NCBI GenBank assembly: GCA_022036555.1
Contig: CM039123.1
Location: 11,595,217-11,659,216 of the forward strand
DNA length: 64,000 nt
Reading direction: 5' to 3'
Origin: Microstegium vimineum
Lineage: Eukaryota; Streptophyta; Magnoliopsida; Poales; Poaceae
In this document: positions 12,330 to 22,759 of the stretch, one piece after another
Layout of the letters: the number at the start of each line of letters is the position of its first letter
How positions within the stretch are numbered: position 1 is the first letter of the stretch
The notes under the pieces: model-generated
Seen by the model: only the letters and a program-made list of their open reading frames with translations
What the model was told of the DNA's origin: nothing
The model's database searches: none
Position numbers and translations under genes: made by a program

Positions 12330-12545
12330 CGCTTTAGCGCTGTCACATCAAATATTTAGACATCAATTTAGAGTATTAAATATTAATTAATTATAAAATT
12401 TACTACACGGATTGAGGTTAATTTACTAGATGAATTTATTAAGTCTAATTAGTCAATGATTTGACAATATGTTAGTGATGAATTAGTTAGGTTTAATAGT
12501 TTTATTTATTAATTAGTTCTTTTCTATATAATTAATTTTATAATT
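12330..12545. mobile_element. Common grass MITE fragment (TGTCACATC...TTTGACAATATG type)
   Basis: It has the block order of a very common grass MITE: TGTCACATCAAATATTTAGA, TTAATTATAAAATTTACTAC, then AAGTCTAATTAGTCAATGAT and TTTGACAATATG. Ends are worn and no target duplication was found, so the superfamily (usually called hAT-like) is not confirmed here. Confidence 0.6.
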
Positions 12546-13435
12546 ATTTCATGTTCAGTCCTCTTATTTATCATCAAAACGATGGATATGATACGAACTG
12601 AACCAACACCCATTAACCCAATCCTCGTATATGACGTGGCGTCTCCATGATACACATACACAGTTGTGCGCTCTCCCGATCTTTGACCACGCAGTACTTC
12701 ATCTGATCTGCAGGGTCAACACAGACCAGCAGGACGTCGATGACGCATGTGCCCAGCATACCAGAACCATGCATGCTGCAGTCCAAGAAGATATTGGCAT
12801 ACTATAAAATACTAGCGGGGGCCAAGAAGGCAACGGCCAGGATGTTGACGCACGGCTCGACGGCGACCCCGTCCTTTTGAGACGAGCGAGCCAAAGCGGG
12901 TGAATAGACGGACGCCGATGCTGCTGACCTTGCCCAAGGGCCTGGCCGTGGCCGGCCGTCGTCCGGCTGCATGCGACAACCGGGCGGGACTGCGACTGCG
13001 ACTGGGGAACGCGGCGTGCGTGCGTCGCTCCACCTCCAGTCCTCCACTCACGTACTGTGCGCCCTCGCGCGTGCCTCGAATCTCTAGAAGGGAAAGCGAC
13101 GGCGCCGTGCGGGAAGCAGGCACCGCAGCAGCAAGCGGCCGGCGAGCTTCGCCACGCATACGCAGACCCGCTCCTCCACCAGGTCTCCATCAGCATCGGC
13201 TTTGACCGATGAATGCTGCCCAGGCGTCAGCGCGGATGCATGCGTGGTGTGATTGCGTGACGCACGCAGCGGCCCATGGATACATCCGGCAGCGTCTTTT
13301 CATTGCCGCGTCCGCCGTCCGAGCCCAAAGGTCCATTAATATATCCTGGCTGGAAAAGTACGTGCACCCTTTGTTGGGCCTGTTGGTTGAATTTGGCTCC
13401 TCACCTTTGTTGTACATGCACAGGGAATTTCCATA
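12546..13435. other. Gene-free; GC-rich island at about 12700-13330
   Basis: A GC-rich stretch inside AT-rich surroundings, open on both strands. One minus-strand reading (about 12850-12780) gives a hydrophobic run but soon meets a stop. I do not recognise a protein. It may be a captured or decayed gene fragment. Confidence 0.35.
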
Positions 13436-13724
13436 CTGCTTGTTTGGTTGGAGGTAATTGAAAGCAGAGAATTTGTTTTGCAGGAGTAGAAGTTTTGGTG
13501 AAAAGAGGAATGGGATTTTAGAGGGCCAACATCCACTAATCTGAGAGAGGGTTAGTAATCCGGTGGAAACCGTGCTCTTAATAAAAGAAAAAAAATATAT
13601 ATCCTCACTATTCGTTATGATTTGTCGTATAATTTCTCTCTCAAACATCCAATCTCAAACAAGGGATGTGAATTCCCTCTTCAACTCTCTCTCTCTTGTT
13701 TCCTTCCACGAACCAAACTGAGAA
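13436..13724. mobile_element. Possible MITE with CTTGTTTGGTT-type inverted ends
   Basis: CTGCTTGTTTGGTTGGA on the left pairs imperfectly with the reverse complement of TCCACGAACCAAACTGAG on the right. No clear target duplication was seen. Confidence 0.35.
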
Positions 13725-13884
13725 TTTGGACTAAAAGTCAATTTTCTATCTTAACTCCCTCTATCAACTCAACCACTAACTCCCTTAACAAAAATAAATA
13801 AATAAAAAACTATTTTATGAGAAAAACATATTTTTTACGGTCGATCTTCATTAGCAATCATGGGCACATACTATAAATTTGTAA

Positions 13885-14150
13885 CATATATTTAGCGTCT
13901 ATTTAAATCTATTAGCATTAAAAGTTAATAGCTAAAATTAGTACTAATGGATCTAAACGGACATGTTAATAAACGTGCTAATTGTTAGCTAGATGGCTGG
14001 TAACTGTTACTAGTTCTATTAGTAGGTTTAGAGTTGCTAATAGATGCTAATAGTTCATATACAGTTTCAACTCACTATCAACCATGCATCTACTACCAGG
14101 TGGGTCCAAATAATCTCCTACTAAAAATTATGCTAATGGATCTTTATACA
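13885..14150. mobile_element. Decayed MITE-like tract of TAGCTAATAGATCTAAAC-type repeats
   Basis: Both orientations of an AATCTATTAGCATTAAAAGT-like block occur within 260 bp, as in MITEs with long subterminal inverted repeats. Ends are not defined. Confidence 0.35.
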
Positions 14151-14534
14151 TATACATAACATCATAAGGCGTAATATCACGTACGCGAGTATTTACACGG
14201 CAACGTGGTTTTGATACTTTGACCTATGTTGCCTGACCCAGAAGCATCGTGGATGTCAACTGGAGTGGCTTTCATTTGACAAATAACCACACAATCTCAA
14301 CGTACGGCCCCACTTTTCGTGCCTTTTCCCTGCTATTGAATCTTTGGCTTTTCTACTTGCTGCATTTGCGCACCTGTTCACAACTACGAAACACACACAT
14401 ATATAAGAGGAATTGAACGCGACGTCGCCGTGCATGCATCCTCCCTAATCCAGGTCCATCGACGCGTGATGCCTTTCTTTAACGGTGTGGTAACTGGTAA
14501 TGCCGTAATGCCACTCGTGTAGTCGTGTGTAACT

Positions 14535-14944
14535 AGTACATGGCGGAGCCAGGATTAAAATCTAGGTGTGACGAACCAGTACCGGCGCGCAAACTCGGCA
14601 ATTAATAGCGAATGCGAATTGCCTAATCGGCAGGTGCAACGTGCGCGTCCGTCCATCTTTGTCTGGGTGTCTGGCGCGGCGTCGTGGCGAATAGTCGAAC
14701 CGGCCGCGTCGGCGTCTCCTCGACTCCTCTTCAGCTCTTCTATGTGACCTTGTGACTGATGGGCTGACCCAATAGGTTGAATGACCTTGAGTCCTTGACG
14801 CTGAACGCGGCACAGGCGGACGACAATTCGACGACTCCATGGGCATGACGCTTGTTGGGGCAATACTGCTGGGGTGGTCGCCGCCGGCGAGGTATGGCGG
14901 CCGCCGTACCTCGCCATATTGGTGGCTCCACCACTGGTACATTT
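14535..14944. mobile_element. Possible non-autonomous element with TGGCGGAGCC inverted ends
   Basis: ATGGCGGAGCCAGGAT near 14538 pairs with GGTGGCTCCACCACTG near 14935 on the other strand. The roughly 380-bp interior is GC-rich, unlike most MITEs, and could be captured host sequence. No target duplication was confirmed. Confidence 0.4.
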
Positions 14945-15059
14945 CTATTTTCTTTTACATGGCGGGGCATTGGTATTTAATTTGTGTTTTCATTTGATAG
15001 TGCAATAAGTTGTTCGTACACACACACATACATACTACACATACGACCATACGCACAAT

Positions 15060-15277
15060 CAGTGGCGGATCCAGGATGAGATTAAGAGGGGGCTAAGTAA
15101 TGGAGATGATAATTAACAATGAAGATTTAATGGTGAGAGGGGGCTAAGTAATAGAAATGGTGATTAATAATGAAGATTTAATGGTGATTTAGGGCTAATG
15201 CTATAGTAATTCAATGGAGAATTGAGGCTCATGATGGGGCTGCAGCCACCCCAGCCCCCCTCCTAGATTCGCCAATG
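15060..15277. mobile_element. hAT-type MITE, 218 bp, with internal 51-bp tandem duplication
   Basis: It starts CAGTGGCGGATCCAGGAT and ends with the inverted counterpart CCTCCTAGATTCGCCAATG. The flanks are CGCACAAT (15052-15059) and CGCACAAC (15278-15285), an 8-bp target duplication with one mismatch, as expected for hAT. A 51-bp unit beginning AGAGGGGGCTAAGTAAT is repeated at 15085 and 15136. Confidence 0.72.
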
Positions 15278-15387
15278 CGCACAACATGCATGCATATGCA
15301 TCCTACACAACGTGATCGAATGCACAGAAAATCACGTGACGCAGGCACGCGCTTTAACTGTGCCAAATGCTACCACGTGCGTATATC

Positions 15388-15508
15388 CTGTTCGTTTGGC
15401 TTATGAGCCGGCTTATCAACTATCGAAACAATGTTTTTGTCTCACAGAAAAACAACCAAAAACATATTAGCCGGCTTATCAGTCACCGAACATAGCCAAG
15501 CGAACAAG
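15388..15508. mobile_element. hAT-like MITE with CTGTTCGTTTGGCTTAT ends
   Basis: The left end CCTGTTCGTTTGGCTTATGA and right end ATAGCCAAGCGAACAAG are inverted repeats, and AGCCGGCTTATCA recurs near both ends. This is a common grass MITE type; no target duplication was found. Confidence 0.6.
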
Positions 15509-16645
15509 CTATTAATCTTAAAGCAAAACACTACTGTTAGGTTAAATGATGGTAATGATCAGATCAGGTTATGAGAAGATATCAGGTTAGAAGACTAACC
15601 GCCGAAAACCCAATACCCAACTTTGTTCAATATTGCTCCTAGGAAACAAGTAAAGGTTGGAGGTATATCAAGGGCATGTATTTTTAGAAAATAGCTTCAT
15701 GAGTAACTTTCTAACTGAACCCGAGCTATTTTGAAAAAAAATGTTTCGTAAAACTGCTTCAGCAATAGATTTATGCATGGATAGAGAAGAGAGAAATAGA
15801 GGAGAGAAGTGACATGCATAAACTACTTTTTTAGCGTCATTCCACTTCATGTCTTTGTGAGAGAGGAAGAAAAACATATGCACTGAAGAATCATGACCCT
15901 AGTGGTTTCGGTGATTAATGACATTGGAAGGTTATTATGGCTAATGTGTGTTTTGCAGAGGCTATGAGTAGCTTAGCCATAGTGATAAATGTGAATGAGA
16001 AACATATGGTTATCTAATGCCCTCAAGATGGATATCGTTTTAGATTTCAAAGAGAGATGATGAAGACCCTAGAATGAATAAGTCTAAGTGACACAAAGGA
16101 GATGAAGAGCACTTAGTATAGATAGGGCTTTATTTGATCTTTGACCATACTATTAAGAGGGGTTAGAATGAGTAGCTTGACTTAGGAGAGCTTCATGATT
16201 TAGGTGTGATGCACACTTGACAAATTAAACTTAGCCCTAAGCAAGCAGTACTAGTTGTCCCTAAGATAGCTCCGAACAACTTCTATTTTCATCGCGACAA
16301 GATTTGGAGTTGAGAGTCTTTTTCTGGGCATCAGACACTGAGTCCAAGGCGACGAACGCGCGTTCGTTGGGTCTGTCACTAGGGCTTGGCGACGGACGCT
16401 GGCAACAGACGCTGGCGACGGACGCTGAAGTGTTTTATTCAGTGCATCCATTGGCCATGCATAGAGGTTCCGGAAAGGCTCCTGAGCCAACGAACGCGTC
16501 TGTTGGTAAGGCGACGGACACTAGGGTGCGTCCGTTGATTTATTGAGTTTAATTTTTTCAGAAGCCCGAGAGTAGCGAGTTCGCGACGGACGCGTCTGAT
16601 GTGAAGGCAACGGTGCGTCTGATGCTTGTGGTTTCAAACAGCAAC

Positions 16646-16656
16646 TAGCCGTTGGG
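16646..16656 (-). promoter_or_regulatory. MSA-like (3R-MYB) site in copia copy 1 LTR
   Basis: The minus strand reads CCCAACGGCTA, an exact fit to the mitosis-specific activator consensus YCYAACGGYYA. It lies about 75 bp upstream of the TATA-like box at 16731. Binding is inferred only. Confidence 0.4.
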
Positions 16657-16730
16657 TAGGGCATCGGTGTGTCCGATGCCAACTTAAATTGTCTGTTTTC
16701 TGTAGCCTGTGGGCTAGTGTTGAGAGGGGG

Positions 16731-16740
16731 TATTTATACC
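16731..16740 (+). promoter_or_regulatory. TATA-like box of copia copy 1 LTR
   Basis: TATTTATACC within a short near-palindrome (GGGGGTATTTATACCCC); it sits where copy 2 has TATATATAG. Confidence 0.45.
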
Positions 16741-17441
16741 CCATTGCTTGCCTTCCCAACCTGCCTTTGCTCATTCCAAGTGCTGAGAAACTCCTTGAGA
16801 GGTTGGGAGAGAAAGCAAGAGCCCTAGTGAGAGAGATTTGAGAATCCATCCATAAAATCCACTCACTAGTGAATCCAAGAGTTCAAGTGTGCATCCATCC
16901 ATCTCATGAGGCTTGAGTGAGCCAAGTGAGAGTTCAAAGCTTATTACTCTTGGTGATCGACATCACCTAGATGGTCCGATGGTGATTGCAGGAAGGTGAT
17001 CGCCGGAAGATTGTCGGCGACTCTTCTCCAAAGACTTGTGCATCAGTTGTGGGCGGTTCACCGAGTCGGAGTGGCGAAGAACCAGCCCGTAGAGAGCACT
17101 CAACCCTTGCGCGGGTTGAGGGGGAGCAATACCTTGCGAGGTGCTCCAACAAGGACTAGGGGGAGTGTCGACTACTCGATACCTCGGAAAAATGTGGCCG
17201 TGTCACCATCTCTTCACCCTAGGTCTGTACATTTCGCATTTACATTCCGCACTTGTTCTTACTTTATGAACTACAATTTTTTAGGGTGTTCTTCCTTTCC
17301 ATGACTTTCTATATCTTTCCTAGCTAAGACACACTTTCGGTAGGCACGGGGGAATTGTCGTTGTTTAGGATTTTATATTTGCTTTAGAAATTTGAAATAA
17401 GCCCAATTCACTCCCCTCTTGGGCATCTTGATCCTTTCAAT

Positions 17442-17453
17442 TGGTATCAGAGC
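17442..17453 (+). other. Primer-binding site, initiator tRNA-Met type
   Basis: TGGTATCAGAGC lies 2 bases after the 5' LTR end. It is complementary to the 3' end of plant initiator tRNA-Met, the usual primer of Ty1/copia elements. Confidence 0.85.
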
Positions 17454-17490
17454 CTTGTTGCTCTAAATTAGGCTTCACCGCTAGAGAAAG

Positions 17491-19900
17491 ATGTCCCATG
17501 GGGATGGACCACCACCTATGTTCGATGGTGACAACTTTCCTTATTGGAAGGTCCAGATGGAGGCCTATCTTGAGGTCGTCGATGCCGGCGTTCACAAAGC
17601 CGCTATCACAGGCAGTTCGGTGTTCGTTGAGGATCCTTACTTTGAGAAGAACAGTGCCAAGGCAAAGAACATTCTTTTCCATGACATTTGTAAGGATGTG
17701 TTCAATCGTGTGCGCAATTGCAAAACGGCACATGAAGTGTGGACCGACATTTGTGCTCTTCATGATGGCACAAAGTGTGAAAGAGAAGAGCGTTATCACT
17801 CGATCATTGCTAAGATGAACTCTTTTGCTATGCTTCCTCATGAATGTGCTAATGAGATGTATTCACGATTGAATGTTCTTGTAGAGGAGTTGAATGGCCT
17901 TGGACTTACTCAAATGTCACCATCCGATGTGGTGCGCAAGATACTTTGTGTATTGCCAATTGACAAGTATGGCCACATCGTCACGGGTCTTCACCAAGGT
18001 GACCTCTCTGCATCAACTCCTACTCAAGTGTTGGGGAAGATCAACACCCACGAGATATACATGAAGATCAATGATGGCTCATCTTCCTCCTCCAAGAATA
18101 AAGAGAAAGAGAAGGAGAAAGACAAAGAGAAGGAGAAGGATTTGGCTCTCAAAGCATCCACCAAAGAGAAGGTCAAGTTGCAAGTGGTGGTTGAGAGATC
18201 AAGTGATGAAGATGAAGACAACATCGCTCTCATAGTGAAGAAGACCACCAAGATGAAGAGGCTAAACAAGAATGGAGTCAAGTTTGACTCAAAGAAGAAG
18301 AAATTCTTCACAAGCTCTTCAAGGAAGCCACTCTCCAAGATGGATTGCTACAATTGTGGCAAACTTGGACACTTTGCTCATCATTGTCCCGAAGAGAAGA
18401 AAGACAAGTTCAAGATCTACAAGAACAAGAACAACAAGTTCAAGAACAACAAGGGTGACAATGACGATTCAAGTGATGAAGACAAGAAGCAAGACAAGCC
18501 ATTGAAGAAGAAAAAGAACTTTAACTTCCACTAGAAGAAGAATGGAAAGACTTATATTGTTTGTGATTGGTTCACCGACATTGAAGACTCAAGTGACTCC
18601 TATGATGATGAGAGTGAAGATGAGAAGGTGGCCGCTCTTGTGATTGGGACTTCTACTCCACCTCCACCTCCTCCACCATCATCGGGCTCATTCTCTACAC
18701 ACCTATGCCTCATGGACAAAGGTGACCGAAAGGTACAAAGTGAGGATGAGGGGAGTGATAGCTCTAGTGATAGTTATGATGAGTTTGAGGCACCTTCCTA
18801 TGATGAAATGATGAAAATTCTGAACAAGTACACTAGAATCATAAGTACAAAGCTAAAAATGAATCTCTAGAGGAAGTGAAAGAAAACTTGCATGCTAAGC
18901 TTGATGCCTTGTCTAGTGCTAATGATGAACTAAAACTTGAGAACAAAACTCTCTCATCTAGCACTAAGGAGCTCAAAGCCTCACTCAAGAAAATGAATGA
19001 GAAACATGATAAGCTTGAGAGGTCATCCCAAGAGCTCCAAACTAGGTACAACTTTCTTAAAGATGACTACAACAATGTTAAGCTTGAGCATGGTACACTT
19101 GTGGTTGCAAATGAATTGCTTAATCATGATCTTGCCACACATGTTGCTATTAACCCGGTTGTGAAGCTTGATGTAGCTACTACTTGTGAGGACTTGCTTG
19201 ATGATGTTGCTATTGAGCAAAGTGCTAAGTGCAAGGGCAAGCAAGTGGTAGAGGCTGACAAGTATGATGACTACATGAAGATGAGGGAAGAAAACTCAAA
19301 GCTCAAGGAAGAGATAATCAACCTCAAGTCAAACAAGCCCATTGTCATCAAGCCGGCTAGTGAAGATGAGAAGAATGCTACTCTCTTGATTGACACACTA
19401 AGAGAAGAAAATGCAAGGCTAAAGAATGAGAAGATCAAGCTTGCAAGTGGAATGGAAAAGTTCACCAAGGGCCACAACCTTCAAAGTGAGCTCTTGATGA
19501 ACACAATCATGAAGACTGATAAGATGGGTATTGGGTTCAAGGAGAACCAAATCATGAAGGACAAGGTCAAGATTTAATCAAAGAACTACTACAAGAATAA
19601 GGCAATGAACAACAACAAAGATCAAGCTAAGCCTAAGCCGAAGAGATGCTTTGGTTGTGGACAAGTTGGGCACTTTGAGTTTGATTGCAAGACTCCACCA
19701 CCCAAGACCTTGCCCAAGCACACAAGGACATTTGCTCATGATGCACACTTCATCATCAACAAGGACTCCAAGGTAGACCACAAGTTGTGTTTCTTGGTCC
19801 TAAGATGAAGAACAAGCCTAGAGTGCTATGGGTTGCTAAGGAGCTGGTTGACAAGGCTATGGGTCCCCGCCAAGTGTGGGTTCCTAAACAACAAGCTTAA
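17491..19900 (+). pseudogene. Copia copy 1 gag, broken
   Basis: It starts at ATG 17491 (MSHGDGPPPMFDGDNFPYWK), the normal start also seen in copy 2. The order is a capsid-type N-terminal domain (about residues 1-200), a K/E/D-rich tract, a first CCHC zinc knuckle (CYNCGKLGHFAHHC), acidic and Pro-rich linkers, a long predicted coiled coil (about 18870-19560) and a second, distant zinc knuckle (CFGCGQVGHFEFDC near 19650). Breaks: TAG 18532-18534, a frameshift near 18840, TAA 19575-19577 (copy 2 has GAA) and a one-base loss near 19772 relative to copy 2. The TAA at 19898-19900 matches the gag terminator of copy 2. Gag would form the virus-like particle shell. Confidence 0.82.
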
Positions 19901-19921
19901 CTCCAAGTTGCTTGTGTGTAG

Positions 19922-21305
19922 GTGAACTACAAGACCTGTTGAAACCATTGGTTAATTGATAGTGGTTGCACTCAACATATGATTGGCGACCCCCGGATGT
20001 TCACCACACTAGATGAGGATTGTGCAAGTCAAGACAAGATTACATTTGGGGATAATTCAAACGGTAAAGTGCAAGGGCTTGGGAAAGTTGCTATCTCCAA
20101 TGATCAGTCAATATCCAATGTCTTGCTAGTACAATCTTTGAGCTTCAACTTGCTTTCAGTTTGTCAACTTTGTGATCTCGGTTTCCATTGTCTATTCACA
20201 CCAAGTGAGGTAGTTGTGACCAAGGCAGATGATTCATCATTGATATTCAAGGGATTCCGGCACAACAACCTTTATCTAGTGGACTTCACCTCAAATGAAT
20301 CTAGCTTGAAAACTTGCTTATTCTCTAAGAACTCTTTGGGTTGGCTATGGCATTTAAGATTAGCTTATGTGAGCATGTCAACCTTGAAGAAACTTGTCAA
20401 GAAGGAGATGGTTAGAGGGTTGAAGGATGTGGTATTTGAGAAGGACAAGCTATGTAGTGCATGTCAAGCGAGCAAGCAAGTGGCAAATACTCATCCAACC
20501 AAAGCTTTCATGTCAACCTCAAGAGTCCTAGAGTTGCTTCACATGGATCTATTTGGACCCACTACTTATGCTAGCCTTGGAGGCAATCTCTTTTGTCTAG
20601 TGGTAGTGGATGACTACTCTCGGTACACTTGTGTATTCTTTCTTCAAGACAAGGGAGAGACAACCGACACTTTCAAGAAGTTTTCTACAAGAGAACAAAA
20701 TGAATTTGATGTGACGATGAAGAAGATTAGAAGTGACAATGGCACCGAGTTCGTGAACACAAGAATTGAAGATTATTGTGATGAAGTGGGGATCAAGCAT
20801 GAAGTTTCCGCCACATATACCCCACAACAAAATGGTGTTGTAGAGAGGAAGAACCGAACACTAATCACTCTAGCAAGGTCTATGCTTGATGAGTACAACA
20901 CCACGAAGAAGTTTTGGGCGGAGGCCATCAACACCGCTTGCTATGCGGCAAACCGACTCTTCATACAAAGGCTCTCAAGAAGACACCCTATGAGCTCTTG
21001 AATGGGGAGAAGCCAGATATTTCATTCTTCCAAGTGTTTGGATGCAAATTGTATATCTACAAGAAGCGTCAACACTTGGGGTAAATTCCAACGGCGGTGT
21101 GTCATTGGTTTCTTTGTTGGCTACTCGCTTAAATCCAAGGCATACCATGTATTTAACAAAGCCACCGGCTTAGTTGAAGAAACGTATGACTTGGAGTTTG
21201 ATAAAACTAATGCCTCCCAAGGAGCGCTTGAGGAAATTGATGTAGGTGATAAACCCTTGAGGGAGGTGATGAAGAACATGCCAATTGGTGCCATCGTTTG
21301 TCTAG
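19922..21305 (+). pseudogene. Copia copy 1 protease and integrase, broken and 3'-truncated
   Basis: The frame follows TAG 19919-19921. A retropepsin motif (LIDSGCTQHM) lies near 19960 and the integrase follows: zinc-binding WHLRLAYV...CSACQ (the conserved WHRRLAH is altered), catalytic-core HMDLFGP, VDDYSRY, RSDNGTEF and NGVVERKNRTL. A TGA near 19945 replaces a Gly codon of copy 2, and frameshifts occur near 20975 and 21080. Similarity to copy 2 ends at about 21305 (PIGAI), after which Athila-like LTR sequence begins. The reverse transcriptase is absent. Confidence 0.8.
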
Positions 21306-22126
21306 AGATTGGTAATATATCTTATATTTCATTATGACTTTATACTTTATTATTATATTGCTACTTATTGAGTTCTTAGTTTATTCTATTTGCATATTAG
21401 ATATAGTTATGATTGGTGATGATTATCTTTATAAGATCGTAAAGCACCTAATTCAATTCTCGAGTGGGTTAGGTGGTATGTATTATGTAGGCGTGGTGCC
21501 TAGATATTATATGTACCAATGGATGTCTCCTGATGTGTCGTGTCATGTGGTAGTTCGCATAGGTGACTCTTATAATTGCATTGATTCCTCTGTAGTCCAC
21601 CCTTGGCACATAGGCTTGGCAGAGCGCGGTCGCGACGGAGGTGATAGTTCCGTCTTAATAGCCTCCATAGTTGATGCTCCTTATGATGTCTTCTGATTGA
21701 GTTATGCTATAGATGAGAGTATGTAGGTTGGGTGTGCTTAGTTCCTTGGTAATTACTTAAGATTCTTTTACTCTAGCCGAATCTTGAGTTGCCTGACTAT
21801 ATTATTAGTGAGTCTCTATTTCTATCTCTGGAATACCATTTATCTTATACCTTTATTATCATATTTATTTATCTTGACATGACTTACCCCTGCTAAAGCA
21901 TTAGAAAGGTTGGTCTAATCTTAGGTCTGCACATTTATAGTCAAAGCTATATGCATTTAGGTTTCCTTTTCTATCCCTGTTTAATTCCTGCAATTAATTG
22001 AAAGTTTTCCTTTTGTTATAAGCAAATCAATGATACTCGAAGAATCTCACTGGGTGAAATGCTACAATTGGAGAATTATCTGTGCGCTTGCAGATATATT
22101 CTAGAGAATTATTTTATGAACTGTCA
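21306..22126 (+). repeat. Athila-like LTR, 3' part only
   Basis: It resembles about 27030-27882 of the complete LTR: TCATTATGACTTTAT, a TAGGCGTGGTGCCTAGA block, TCTGTGCGCTTGCAGA, and the same final CTGTCA. The 5' part is missing at the copia junction. Confidence 0.65.
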
Positions 22127-22129
22127 AGT

Positions 22130-22759
22130 TGTTGACAGTCCTTAAATACCAAATTCAACCGTCAACTAAACAAGGATAAGGATCTAAATGAAACCAATAG
22201 CTAGAATTAGGGTTCATACTAATAGAATTCCACGAGTTTTGGTGAATGTCTGTTTCTGCAGGGAGTTATCAGGAAATAAGGAGGAAAGACCCACATGTAA
22301 GGATTGCATAGAGATAATTATCATCCGCAGGAAAAAGAACAGTCTAGAAGGGTCAAGTAGGCGCGGGAAGAAACGAGAGGGCTAGCGGGCCCAGGTGTAG
22401 GGCGGCCGCCCTACCCTCTGGGGCGGCCGCCCTAGGCAGGAGCCAATCAGGCTCTGCCTCACGGATCCCCCCCTCCACCGCCTTTGAGGTTGCATCTAAT
22501 CCCTCCATTAAGGTCGGTTTGATCCGACGACCGACGTTCATTTGAGGAGGCTATATAAGGAACACCCCCTGACCCTGAGGAGAAGACCTAATATTCATTA
22601 TTCAATATCCATCTCAAGAGGAGAAGTCCTTGATCAAGCCCTAGAGCCACCACATCAACTAGATCTCTAGTTTAGCATAGCTATATAGGATTAGAACTAG
22701 GAGGAGTCAATCTTCGATTGGTTTCCGGATCTGTCAATAGGATTCTTGGTAATTCTCTC
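22130..22759 (+). repeat. Athila-like LTR, 5' part, truncated by an internal deletion
   Basis: It starts TGTTGACAGTCCTTAAATAC and matches the LTR at 26381 for about 630 bp, including GGGCGGCCGCCCTA palindromes near 22400 and the TATA box CTATATAAGG (22551-22560). After TTCTTGGTAATTCTCTC it jumps into gag sequence, so the rest of the LTR, the primer site and the start of gag are deleted. Confidence 0.75.

Larger units (their letters stand above)
15884..17439 (+). repeat. 5' LTR of copia copy 1, about 1556 bp
   Basis: It starts TGAAGAATCATGACCCTAGT and ends GGGCATCTTGATCCTTTCA, immediately before ATTGGTATCAGAGC. Both ends align with the LTR of copy 2 (TGAAGCATCTAGGCCCC ... CCTTTCA). The U3 stretch 16330-16680 is a cluster of CGACGGACGC-like motifs that copy 2 does not share. 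A TATA-like TATTTATA lies at 16731-16738. Confidence 0.82.

Noticed and set aside
12699..13205. Overlapping frames on both strands in the GC island
   Set aside because: No family resemblance; the one hydrophobic reading is short and meets a stop.
22188..22385. Frame repeated at 26439-26627
   Set aside because: Lies inside the Athila-like LTR; repeated only because the LTR is.
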